Assembly: GCF_010548145.1 (NCBI RefSeq)
Contig: NZ_JAAGLN010000048.1
Location: forward strand, 1-37,974
Source: Streptomyces sp. SID10853
GTDB taxonomy: Bacteria; Actinomycetota; Actinomycetes; Streptomycetales; Streptomycetaceae
DNA: 37,974 nucleotides
Reading direction: 5' to 3'
Shown here: piece after piece, positions 8,300 to 15,301 of the stretch
Position numbering within the stretch: the stretch's first letter is position 1
Layout of the letters: each line of letters begins with the position of its first letter
Made by a program: the position numbers and the translations under genes
The notes under the pieces: generated by a model
The model's input: the letters and a program-made list of their open reading frames with translations, nothing else
The model's database searches: none
What the model was told of the DNA's origin: nothing

Positions 8300-10384
8300 T
8301 CAGTGCCCGGCCTCCTCCGCCGCAACCGCCGGGATGATGCCGCCGAGCAGCACCGTCCGGCGCCGGTGGGCCGGCAGCCGGTGGTGCACCCGGTAGCGCT
8401 CGTCCCGGGTGGTGTTGACGGCCACCAGGGACGGCTCGGCGTCCGGTGCGAGCGCCGCGTGCAGACCCTCCAGGAGGATCTCGTCGCCCTGTCCGACCCT
8501 GTCGTAGTCGGCCGGGTCGTCGAATTCGAGAGCCAGGACACCGAAGTTGGCGAGGTTCTGCCAGTGGATCCGCGCGTACGATTTCGCGATCACCACCCGC
8601 AGTCCCAGATACCGGGGCGTCAGCGCCGCGTGCTCACGCGAGGAGCCCTGGCCGTAGTTGTCCCCGCCGACGACGAGGTGTCCGCCCGCGTCCCGGCACT
8701 CCGCGGCGCGGGACGGGTAGTCCGGGTCGATGCGGGTGAAGGTGAACTCCGCGAGGCGCGGGATGTTGGAGCGGTACGGCAGCGCCTTGGCGCCTGCCGG
8801 TGAGATCTCGTCGGTCGACACGTTGTCGCCCATCTTCAGCAGCACCGGCAGACGCACGGTGTCCGGGAGCGGGTCCAGGTCGGGCAGCGCGGAGACCCCG
8901 GGGCCGCGCTCCAGCTCCACGCGGGAAGCCTCGTCGGGCGGGAGCGGGGGCTCCAGCATCGCGGTGTTGACCGGCTCCGCCCGCAGCGCCTGGACCTTCG
9001 GGTACGCCAGTCCGGTCTCCGCCGCCCAGTCGCGCGGATCGGTGATGACACCGGTCAGGGCGGAGGCGGTCGCCGTCTCCGGCGAGCAGAGCCACACCGC
9101 GTCGTCCTGGGTGCCCGAACGGCCGGGGAAGTTGCGCGGGAACGTACGCAGTGAGTTGCGGCCCACCGCCGGTGCCTGGCCCATGCCGATACACCCCAGG
9201 CAGCCCGCCTGGTGGATCCGGGCTCCCGCCGCGATCAGGTCGAAGACGGCACCGGAGTGACTGAGGTCCTGGAGGATCTCCCGTGAGGTCGGGTTGACGT
9301 CGAAACTCACTCCGGGCGGGGTCTGCCGCCCGCGCACCATCTCTGCCGCCATGGCGAAGTCGCGCAGACCGGGATTGGCGGACGAACCGATCACCGCCTG
9401 CCCCACCGGCTCGCCCGCCACCTCACGTACGGGCATCACATTGCCCGGCGAAGTGGGCCGGGCGATCAGCGGTTCGAGCGCCGCGAGGTCGATCTCCTCG
9501 TCCAGGTCGTAGACCGCGTCGTCCGCCGCCCACAGCGGTGTCCAGGCGTCTTCGCGGCCCTCGCTGCGCAGAAAGGCCCGTACGGCGTCGTCGGAGGGGA
9601 ACACCGTGGTGGTGGCGCCCAGTTCGGCACCCATGTTGGCGATCACGTGCCGGTCCATCGCGGACAGTGACGCCAGCCCGGGACCGTGGTACTCCAGCAC
9701 CCGGTTCACCGCGCCCTTCACCCCGTGCCGGCGCAGCATCTCCAGGACGACGTCCTTGGCGCTGACCCACTCCGGCAGGGCTCCGGTCAGCCGGACGCCC
9801 CAGATGTGCGGCATGGTGATGCGCAGCGGGCGGCCCGCCATGGCCAGCGCGACCTCCAGGCCCCCGGTGCCGACCGCGAACATGCCGAGCGACCCGGCGG
9901 CGCAGGTGTGCGAGTCGGAACCGGCGAGTGTCCGGCCCGGGACACCGAAGTGCTGCATGTGGACGGGGTGCGACACACCGTTGCCCGGTTTCGAGTACCA
10001 GACACCGAGGCGGCGCGCCGCCGAGCGCAGGAACGCGTGGTCCTCGGCGTTGCGCTCGTCGGTCTGGATGATGTTGTGGTCCACGTACTGCACACTCGCC
10101 TCGGTGCGCACCCGGTCGAGACCGAGCGCCTCCAGCTCCTGCATGACCAGCGTGCCGGTGGCGTCCTGGGTGAGGGTCTGGTCCACGCGCAGCCCGATCT
10201 CGGTGCCCGGGACCATCCGGCCTTCGACCAGGTGGTCCTCGATCAGCTGATGGGTGACCGTGCCGTGCGCGTTGCGGCCGGGCCGCCCGGCCGGCCCCGC
10301 CTCCGCTGTCCGTGCTGTGTGCGCTGTCCGTGCCGTCTGAGCCGTGTCACCGGTGGCTCGCTCTGGCTGTCCGCTCGCCTCCAT
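8300..10384 (-). CDS. Aconitase-family hydratase (single-chain aconitate hydratase-like)
   Basis: A 694-residue [4Fe-4S] dehydratase joining the LeuC-like catalytic region and the LeuD-like swivel domain in one chain. Cluster ligands are Cys161 (GSDSHTC), Cys395 and Cys398 (AGCLGCIGMG). The C-terminal swivel carries MGDNVSTDEISPAG and the aconitase signature GDNYGQGSSREHA. Expected reaction: citrate/isocitrate-type hydro-lyase chemistry via an aconitate-like intermediate. It is shorter than AcnA (about 900 residues) and resembles the mitochondrial-type/homoaconitase branch, so a dedicated substrate other than citrate is possible. ATG 10384 was chosen because GGAGGT sits 5 nt upstream; an in-frame extension to 10510 has no such site. 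Residues 14-27 are a Thr-Ala-Arg/His-rich repeat absent from the family core. Confidence 0.88.
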   Translation of the reverse strand: MEASGQPERATGDTAQTARTAHTARTAEAGPAGRPGRNAHGTVTHQLIEDHLVEGRMVPGTEIGLRVDQTLTQDATGTLVMQELEALGLDRVRTEASVQYVDHNIIQTDERNAEDHAFLRSAARRLGVWYSKPGNGVSHPVHMQHFGVPGRTLAGSDSHTCAAGSLGMFAVGTGGLEVALAMAGRPLRITMPHIWGVRLTGALPEWVSAKDVVLEMLRRHGVKGAVNRVLEYHGPGLASLSAMDRHVIANMGAELGATTTVFPSDDAVRAFLRSEGREDAWTPLWAADDAVYDLDEEIDLAALEPLIARPTSPGNVMPVREVAGEPVGQAVIGSSANPGLRDFAMAAEMVRGRQTPPGVSFDVNPTSREILQDLSHSGAVFDLIAAGARIHQAGCLGCIGMGQAPAVGRNSLRTFPRNFPGRSGTQDDAVWLCSPETATASALTGVITDPRDWAAETGLAYPKVQALRAEPVNTAMLEPPLPPDEASRVELERGPGVSALPDLDPLPDTVRLPVLLKMGDNVSTDEISPAGAKALPYRSNIPRLAEFTFTRIDPDYPSRAAECRDAGGHLVVGGDNYGQGSSREHAALTPRYLGLRVVIAKSYARIHWQNLANFGVLALEFDDPADYDRVGQGDEILLEGLHAALAPDAEPSLVAVNTTRDERYRVHHRLPAHRRRTVLLGGIIPAVAAEEAGH
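10305..10349. repeat. 9-bp in-frame tandem repeat at the aconitase N-terminus
   Basis: Five imperfect 9-bp units (gctgtccgt type) encode the Thr-Ala-Arg/His triplets near residues 12-26 of the aconitase-like protein. In frame, so unit gain or loss would alter only the length of a leader segment. Confidence 0.7.
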
Positions 10385-10517
10385 GCCGCACCTCCGACAG
10401 TGTGCCGCGTGCCCGGATGCCGTGTCCTGGCCTCTCCGGGCCCGAGTACCCCATTGTCCGTGGACATGGCGCTTCCTGCTCCCCGGGGCGGCTGTGCGGG
10501 GATGGCCCACCGGCAGA

Positions 10518-10546
10518 CCCTGACCGAACCCCTGTACCGGTCAGGG
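10518..10546. terminator. 9-bp hairpin downstream of the PucR gene
   Basis: CCCTGACCG (10518-10526) pairs perfectly with CGGTCAGGG (10538-10546) over an 11-nt loop. It could terminate the leftward PucR transcript 225 bp after its stop, or fold in the aconitase leader; orientation cannot be decided. Confidence 0.45.
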
Positions 10547-10672
10547 CCGGGCCGGTGGCCCAAGTGCGATGCGCTCGTCCGCCGCCAGCGGCCATGACGT
10601 CAAAGCCGCAGGCGGGAGGCCATCTCCCGGAGGACGCTAGCCCGCCGCCGCGGACGCGCGGAACGGTGCCGG

Positions 10673-10711
10673 TGCACAAGTTTTCCCCGTCACCTGTCAC
10701 AGCTGCACAAG
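10673..10711. promoter_or_regulatory. Paired TGCACAAG direct repeats
   Basis: TGCACAAG occurs at 10673-10680 and again at 10704-10711. The 31-bp offset is about three helical turns, so both copies would lie on the same face of DNA. A candidate binding site for the adjacent PucR regulator or another factor; inferred only from repetition and spacing. Confidence 0.4.
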
Positions 10712-10743
10712 CCGGCCCGCGCCCGGCCCTTCAGCCATCCTTT

Positions 10744-10771
10744 GGTCACCCTGCGGTGGTCACCCTTCGGT
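10744..10771. repeat. 14-bp tandem direct repeat at the PucR stop
   Basis: GGTCACCCTGCGGT (10744-10757) is followed at once by GGTCACCCTTCGGT (10758-10771), 13 of 14 identical. The second copy reaches the first base of the PucR stop codon. Function unknown. Confidence 0.6.
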
Positions 10772-12735
10772 CAGCCGTCGAGCAGCCTGCTGTCGATGAT
10801 GCCCAGCTCGGGTGAGGCGACATGGAGCGCGAGCACGACGTCGTGCGGCCCGTTGAATCCGTTCGCGCTGTCGTCACCCTCTGTGATCCGCCGGTGGGTT
10901 TCGATGAGGGGGCGCTGCAACACCTGCTCCGCCGTGGCCAGATGGGCGAGCACGGTCTTGTAGTGCAGCCGGAGCCGGTGCGCGGTCTCCTCCGTCCTGG
11001 CCCCGCAGATGACCCATGTCGTGACCGTGCGCCGCAGACTCCGGCGCCCGGCCGTGTCGAGCGGGGCCAGAAAACGGCCGGCCCACTCACGGCAGGGCGG
11101 CTGCCGCAACAGCTCGCGCAGACCGGCGTCCGGTACGGATGAGGCCGTGCTGTCCGCCGCCAGGTCGTCCTGGACGCGCAGCGCCAGACTCAGCACGGCC
11201 CGGTCGCCCAGGCGTCGCAGATCGAGCCCGAGCAGCTGAGCGGTGCGTGCGAGATGCGCCCGCACCGTATTGCGGTGCTGCCCGCTCAGCTTCGCGGCGC
11301 CACTGATACCGAAAGCGAGAGCCAGGCGTACGGAGTGCGCGATCTCCGGCCTTCTGCCCGCCGGAAGCCGGGCGAGCGGCTGGAGGAAACGCTCGGCCCA
11401 GGGGCACGCACCCGGCGGGAGCAGCCGTGTCAGATCGGCCTCCTCCTCGTACTCGGCGACCCGGCCCGTCCGGTTGCGTGCCACGGCGAGGGCCTGGGTC
11501 GCTTCCTCGTACGCTCCCGCGGTCGCCGCCAGAGGGGCCCGGCGGCTGGTCCCCAGCCGGTAGTCGGGAGCTTCGGCGACGAGCGTCATCAGCGCGTCGC
11601 GGGCCGGGTCCGCCGCCGCGTGGCCGTCGGGCGCCTCGGCGATGACGATCACCTGGCCGTCGTCGACCGGGCACCGCACCACAAGGCCCGTCTCGCGCAG
11701 CCGCTGCCTGCACTGTCCCGCGGCGGTGTCACGCAGCCCCGGCGGGCACTGGAGGATATGCACCCGCACCGCGGACGCCGCCATGGCGGTCCGGCTCAGC
11801 CGCAGCGCATGAGCCGTTCTCCTGGCCCAGGTGACCAGCCCGCCCATCAGGAGCTGCAGCACCGCGACTTGGGCGCTCTCCAGACCTTCAGGGCCGGTCA
11901 GCGGATGCCGTACGGCGCCCTCCAGGAAGGGGAGCACCCGTCGCACCGACTCCACCGCCCCGGGCGGGAAGTCTCCCGGCCGGGTCACGACGAGCACCGG
12001 GTGCGGCCTCGACGCCCCGAGCGCGTACAGCCGGATCTCGGCGCCTCCGCTGCTCGCCGCGGAGGCCGAGACGCGTCCCGTACGGAGCGCCTCGACGGCG
12101 CCGGGACCGGGTATCCGGGCAGCGTCCTCGTGGGGTGCGAGGATCTCGGCTGTGCCCTCCACCGCGGTGGACAACCAGCCGAGGAGCAGCCCGGCGTCGC
12201 CGCCCCTGTCCGGCCGGGCGGCCTCCACCAGGTCACTGAGCGAAGCCGCCTCGCTTTCGGCCGCCCGCAGGCGGAGATCGCTGATGATCCGGGCGGCGCG
12301 CAGCCAGGTCAGACCCGAGGCGAACAGCACCGGTACGCCGCTGTGCCGGGCGGCCGATGTCACCGAGGCGCGCGCGGCCGTTCCGAGCGGCCCGTTCACC
12401 AGGAGCCCGGTGGCGCCCGCTCCGGCGAGTGCGTGCAGCCGGCGGGCGGTGGCGTGCCGGTCCCGCAGCCAGGGCTCGGCGGCATCCGCGACGACCAGCA
12501 GATCCCGGATGTCGTCCCCGGCGTACGGCTCACTCGGCTCACTCGCGGGCACCGCACCGGCCACGGCCCGGTCTGCGTACTCCGCCAGGTCGGCCGGATC
12601 CGCCGGATCCGCGAGACCGGTGTGGCCTGCCGGGGCGTCGGGGCCGGCCGTGTCCCGTCCGACGCACCTCAGGAACTCACCCAGCGTGGGCAGGGCTGCC
12701 GCCCCGCCCCCTGTTCTCTCCACAGCCATCACCAT
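10771..12735 (-). CDS. PucR-type transcriptional regulator with two C-terminal HTH domains
   Basis: A 654-residue cytoplasmic regulator. An N-terminal PucR-like ligand domain contains the family-typical LHALAGAGATGLLVNGPLG region (residues about 100-120). A middle GGDEF-like/CdaR-type section follows. The first HTH_30 domain lies near residues 462-522 (AKLSGQHRNTVRAHLARTAQLLG). A second, similar HTH lies near 565-615 (ETAHRLRLHYKTVLAHLATAEQVLQ), so the DNA-binding module is duplicated. The start is ATG 12735 or 12729 (MVMAVERTG); a GGGAAG lies upstream. The N-terminal Ala/Asp-rich LADPADPADLAEYADRA is repeat-derived. PucR proteins usually control purine or nitrogen/carbon catabolism; the nearby aconitase-like gene is the obvious candidate target, but this is inference. 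Confidence 0.85.
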   Translation of the reverse strand: MVMAVERTGGGAAALPTLGEFLRCVGRDTAGPDAPAGHTGLADPADPADLAEYADRAVAGAVPASEPSEPYAGDDIRDLLVVADAAEPWLRDRHATARRLHALAGAGATGLLVNGPLGTAARASVTSAARHSGVPVLFASGLTWLRAARIISDLRLRAAESEAASLSDLVEAARPDRGGDAGLLLGWLSTAVEGTAEILAPHEDAARIPGPGAVEALRTGRVSASAASSGGAEIRLYALGASRPHPVLVVTRPGDFPPGAVESVRRVLPFLEGAVRHPLTGPEGLESAQVAVLQLLMGGLVTWARRTAHALRLSRTAMAASAVRVHILQCPPGLRDTAAGQCRQRLRETGLVVRCPVDDGQVIVIAEAPDGHAAADPARDALMTLVAEAPDYRLGTSRRAPLAATAGAYEEATQALAVARNRTGRVAEYEEEADLTRLLPPGACPWAERFLQPLARLPAGRRPEIAHSVRLALAFGISGAAKLSGQHRNTVRAHLARTAQLLGLDLRRLGDRAVLSLALRVQDDLAADSTASSVPDAGLRELLRQPPCREWAGRFLAPLDTAGRRSLRRTVTTWVICGARTEETAHRLRLHYKTVLAHLATAEQVLQRPLIETHRRITEGDDSANGFNGPHDVVLALHVASPELGIIDSRLLDG

Positions 12736-12843
12736 GATCGTCGGTCTTCTTCCCCGCGGGCTTCATTCTCGGGCGTACGCCGTCAGGTGCAAGGGGGCAT
12801 ATACGTGGTGACGCCGGTGGCCGTGCACACCGGTCACACGGCC

Positions 12844-12859
12844 CCGTTCGAGTGAACGG
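12844..12859. promoter_or_regulatory. Palindrome CCGTTC-GAGT-GAACGG, candidate operator
   Basis: Perfect 6-bp arms with a 4-bp spacer, 109 bp upstream of the PucR start. Size and symmetry fit a dimeric regulator site; autoregulation by the PucR protein is possible. No direct evidence. Confidence 0.45.
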
Positions 12860-12962
12860 AGCGCCGCGACCAATCCCAGCGGCGGACCCTGACGAAATAC
12901 GCGCACACACTGGGAGACAGACCGTGGGCGCAAGGACACCTGCGGGCGTCCGTGGAGGCGCT

Positions 12963-12994
12963 GTTGAACGCGTGGTTGAACGCGCTGTTGAACG
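12963..12994. repeat. 12-bp tandem repeat, three copies (GTTGAACGCG)
   Basis: GTTGAACGCG begins at 12963, 12975 and, truncated to GTTGAACG, at 12987. The exact 12-bp period puts the copies on slowly rotating faces of DNA. It ends 73 bp before the small secreted protein gene, in its likely promoter zone. Could be an iterated regulator site or slippage product. Confidence 0.65.
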
Positions 12995-13067
12995 TCTCCC
13001 CGCGGGCAGCGGTGGGCCACGGGCCGTGCCCCGCCGCCCGGACTCTCTGCCAAGAAAGGCGTGTCGC

Positions 13068-13289
13068 ATGCGAACGTTCCCCAAGCTCCTGGCCGCAAGT
13101 GCACTGATCGCTCAGGCCGTTCTGGGCAGCGCCGGCGCGGCGGCCGCCGCACCGGGTCCGGCGTCCGGACACCACGGGCCGTCGTCCGGTTCAGCGGACC
13201 AGGCGGGGCACCGGCTCGTCACCGAGATCCTGGGCACGGACCTGACGTCGTACGTGACCGGGGACGGCAGGCAGGGGACCGCTGCCTGA
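13068..13289 (+). CDS. Small secreted protein, unknown function
   Basis: A 73-residue protein with a clear Sec signal peptide (MRTFPKLLAASALIAQAVLGS, AGAAAAAP cleavage region near residue 28), leaving a mature peptide of about 45 residues rich in Gly, Ser and His and ending TSYVTGDGRQGTAA. The start is ATG 13068 with AAGAAAGG 8 nt upstream; in-frame upstream codons contain no signal peptide and a low-complexity VERVVERAVERL segment derived from the tandem repeat. No recognised domain. The short mature part could be a genuine small exported peptide or the remainder of a longer protein. Tail-to-tail with the toxin gene. Confidence 0.65.
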   Translation: MRTFPKLLAASALIAQAVLGSAGAAAAAPGPASGHHGPSSGSADQAGHRLVTEILGTDLTSYVTGDGRQGTAA

Positions 13290-13360
13290 ACACCGCCTTC
13301 CCCAAAGGCATCCGGGCCCGTCGGCAGCCGTGTCAGGCGGGACGCGGGCCGCTGCCGTGG

Positions 13361-13732
13361 TCAGATCCGCCAGGACCGGATGCGGTCGGCTGCGTCGTAC
13401 GCGTCACAGCGCCCGGTGTCGATGTCACGGGCGAGATCGATCAGCGCTCCGTAGGGTGCGTCGATGCCTTCACCGGCGGCGTCCATGTACGCGACCACCA
13501 GGCCCACGCCGAACAGCGCGTTGCGTGCGGGCAGCGGGCGCAGCCGGATGACGGCGTGCATCAGAGCGGCGGCGCGCCAGGAGTTGTCGACCGTGGCGCC
13601 GACCCGGGGGGTGTTGACGCGGTGCCGGCCGACCGCGGCCACCAGGCTGGAGAAGTCGTGGATGTGCGGATGCTTCGGCAGGGCCTCCGCCTGTCGCTCC
13701 AGGAGCCAGCGGATGTCGACATGGAGCTCCAC
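13361..13732 (-). CDS. Doc/Fic-like toxin of a toxin-antitoxin pair
   Basis: A 123-residue protein resembling the short Fic/Doc-related toxins annotated in Streptomyces: HVDIRWLLERQ at the N-terminus, DFSSLVAAVGRHRV, WRAAALMHAVIRLRPLPARN and YMDAAGEGIDAPYGALIDLARDI. Fic proteins normally carry HxFx(D/N)xNKR; here only an altered His-Ala-Val ... Leu-Pro-Ala-Arg-Asn version remains, so AMP- or phospho-transfer activity is uncertain. The start is GTG 13732, one base after the antitoxin stop, giving tight coupling. Known Doc toxins phosphorylate EF-Tu; whether this one does cannot be inferred given the altered motif. Confidence 0.72.
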   Translation of the reverse strand: MELHVDIRWLLERQAEALPKHPHIHDFSSLVAAVGRHRVNTPRVGATVDNSWRAAALMHAVIRLRPLPARNALFGVGLVVAYMDAAGEGIDAPYGALIDLARDIDTGRCDAYDAADRIRSWRI

Positions 13733-13733
13733 G

Positions 13734-13982
13734 TCAGGCGGCCCGCCCCGGTGCGTCGAGCAAGGACGGGGCGTCCTCGGGGAAGGCGCTGTCGAACGCG
13801 GCCGCGTTGTCGGTGACGAACGTGCGGAAGACTTCGGCGGCGCCTTCGAGACGGGGGTCGCGGACGGCGTCGTGCGCGGCCCGGGTGATCAGCGCGGTCA
13901 CTGTGGTGCCCTCGGCCTCGGCCCGTTCCTTGAGCAGTGCGTGCAGCTCGTCATCGACCCTGATCGTCACTGGCTTTGACAT
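13734..13982 (-). CDS. Ribbon-helix-helix antitoxin
   Basis: An 82-residue protein with an N-terminal ribbon-helix-helix (MSKPVTIRVDDELHALLKER) like CopG/Arc-type antitoxins, and an acidic C-terminal tail (FVTDNAAAFDSAFPEDAPS) suited to wrapping a toxin. It precedes the Doc-like gene by one base, the usual antitoxin-first order. Start ATG 13982 was chosen because the RHH strand begins immediately after it. Direct repeats just upstream suggest the RHH autoregulates the pair. Cognate toxin assignment rests on adjacency. Confidence 0.78.
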   Translation of the reverse strand: MSKPVTIRVDDELHALLKERAEAEGTTVTALITRAAHDAVRDPRLEGAAEVFRTFVTDNAAAFDSAFPEDAPSLLDAPGRAA

Positions 13983-13991
13983 ACCCCGACC

Positions 13992-14018
13992 GTACAGCAA
14001 GGTGTACAGCACCGGTAC
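13992..14018. promoter_or_regulatory. GTACAGCA direct repeats upstream of the antitoxin
   Basis: GTACAGCA occurs at 13992-13999 and 14004-14011 (12-bp period), followed by another GTAC at 14015-14018. It starts 10 bp before the antitoxin start. RHH antitoxins typically bind short repeated sites of this spacing, so this is the probable autoregulatory operator. Confidence 0.55.
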
Positions 14019-14075
14019 GGGCCCGGCAGGACGGGTGGGGCTCCCGTACCGTCGTGTTCCCGACGGGAATCGGAA

Positions 14076-14101
14076 GGAACCGGTCCGCGGGGCCTCGCGT
14101 C
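14076..14101 (+). promoter_or_regulatory. Candidate ECF-sigma promoter for the AraC-type gene
   Basis: GGAAC (14076-14080), 17-bp spacer, CGTC (14098-14101): the classical ECF sigma-factor -35/-10 pattern. Transcription would begin about 7-10 nt later, at or next to the ATG at 14111, fitting a leaderless mRNA and the absence of a ribosome site there. Confidence 0.45.
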
Positions 14102-14110
14102 GCCTCCGAC

Positions 14111-15007
14111 ATGACAACCAGAGACATGGACCTCCGGGCCTGTCCGATGGGCACCTGGGAGGCCGCCGACGCACTTCCGCACCCCCGATTACGGCCTGGG
14201 GTGCTCGCCTACCGGGGTTTCCGGCTGGCGCTCGACCACCCCCGCCTGCGCCTTGAGGCGCCGATCAGCGCCGCGACCCTGTTGCTCGCCTTCGAGGAAC
14301 ACCCGATCACGCTCATCCGCTCCGACCGTCCGGAGCGCCGGCTGCGCCGGACATCCCTCCTCTCCGGGCTGCGGACGTGCGCCACCCGGGCCGAACACGC
14401 CGGACGGCTGTACGGGATGGAGGTGAACCTGGCCCCGTGGATGGCCTTCGCGCTCTTCGACGCGGACCAGCACGACCTGGCCGCCGAACCGGTCGATCCG
14501 CTCCAGCTGCCGGGTGGCCGGATCGCTGCCCTGACGGACGCTCTGGCCGAAACCCCTTGCTGGCGGCGGAGATTCGGACTGCTGGACGCGGCACTGGCGT
14601 CCTGGGCGGCCACAGGGCCGCGGCCCGCCCCACAGGTCGTACGCGCCTGGGCCCTGCTCAACCGCTCCGGCGGGACACTGCCCATTCCCCGGCTGGCGGA
14701 CGATGTGGGTTGGGGAGTAAGGCAGTTGGAGCACCGGTTCCAGCAGCAGATCGGTCAGTGCCCCAAGGCGGCGGCACGGGTGCTGCGTATGCAGCGGGCC
14801 CGCCGCCAGCTCGCCCTGGGCCGGCCGTCCGGAGCGGTCGCAGCGGCCTGCGGTTTCTACGACCAGGCCCATCTGTGCCGCGAGTTCAAGGCCATGACGG
14901 GGCTGACCGCCACCGCCTTCATCGGCGGCCGCTCGCCGGCCCGCCACGGCGGACCGCCGGTGGACCGGCTGCCGGGGGAGACCACCAGCCTCGTCCTCGC
15001 CGGATGA
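14111..15007 (+). CDS. AraC-family transcriptional regulator
   Basis: A 298-residue regulator. The C-terminal AraC-type double HTH (residues about 195-275) is visible as IPRLADDVGWGVRQLEHRFQ (first helix pair), the linker IGQCPKAAARVLRMQRARR and AVAAACGFYDQAHLCREFKA (second HTH), followed by the usual MTGLTATAF. The N-terminal part (LAYRGFRLALDHPRLRLEAP, then an arm-like segment) is a divergent sensory domain. No Shine-Dalgarno precedes ATG 14111; a possible ECF promoter suggests leaderless translation. ATGs at 14126 and 14147 are alternatives. Divergent from the toxin-antitoxin pair. Target and ligand unknown. Confidence 0.85.
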   Translation: MTTRDMDLRACPMGTWEAADALPHPRLRPGVLAYRGFRLALDHPRLRLEAPISAATLLLAFEEHPITLIRSDRPERRLRRTSLLSGLRTCATRAEHAGRLYGMEVNLAPWMAFALFDADQHDLAAEPVDPLQLPGGRIAALTDALAETPCWRRRFGLLDAALASWAATGPRPAPQVVRAWALLNRSGGTLPIPRLADDVGWGVRQLEHRFQQQIGQCPKAAARVLRMQRARRQLALGRPSGAVAAACGFYDQAHLCREFKAMTGLTATAFIGGRSPARHGGPPVDRLPGETTSLVLAG

Positions 15008-15029
15008 GACCGGATGAGGTCGGATGACC

Positions 15030-15126
15030 GGGGAGCGGGGAGCGGGGAGCGGGGAGCGGCGGCGGAGGGGGAGAGGGGCGCGGGGAGCGGAGAGGGGGAC
15101 CAGGGGAGAGGAAGCGAGGGAGAGGC
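15030..15126. repeat. 97-bp nearly all-purine G-rich tract
   Basis: The + strand is almost entirely A/G with many G4 runs. It opens with four exact 7-bp GGGGAGC units (15030-15057) and continues with GGGGGAGAGGGG-type runs. Just before it, CGGATGA recurs three times at 10-bp spacing (15000-15027). Such tracts can form G-quadruplex or triplex DNA. It fills the gap between the AraC gene and the SH3-like gene. Confidence 0.75.
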
Positions 15127-15301
15127 GTCGGATTTTCGCCGTTCGGCGGCGGTACGCGATTTTCTCCAATACGCGGCGGCCGGACCAGCGGCACCGTGGA
15201 AGGGCAAGGAGCCGCGACCAGGCGGCCATGAGCGCGAACCAGCGCGGAGCCGGCTCCGCTCAGTTCCACTCAGTACCACTCAGCTCTACGGGGGTTCAAC
15301 C

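Larger units (their letters stand above)
10385..10770. other. 386-bp intergenic region upstream of the aconitase gene
   Basis: No gene recognised. It should hold the aconitase promoter and the 3' end of the PucR transcript. Besides the hairpin and repeats listed separately, TGTCC-GT-GGACA at 10455-10466 is a short palindrome about 70 bp before the aconitase start and is a possible operator. No convincing -10/-35 pair was assigned. Confidence 0.5.
12736..13067. other. 332-bp divergent intergenic region
   Basis: Lies between the PucR gene and the small secreted protein gene and must hold both promoters. It contains the CCGTTC/GAACGG palindrome and the 12-bp triple repeat listed separately, plus an imperfect bulged inverted repeat GTGACGCCGGTG / CACACCGGTCAC at about 12828-12856. 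No gene with family similarity seen. Confidence 0.5.

Noticed and set aside
13290..13360. Frameshifted continuation of the small secreted protein
   Set aside because: No conserved motif is visible in either alternative frame after the stop at 13289, so truncation cannot be supported.
15030..15126. CRISPR-like or protein-coding repeat
   Set aside because: Units are 7 bp with no spacers, and the in-frame translation is an uninterrupted Gly/Glu/Arg run before a normal signal peptide.
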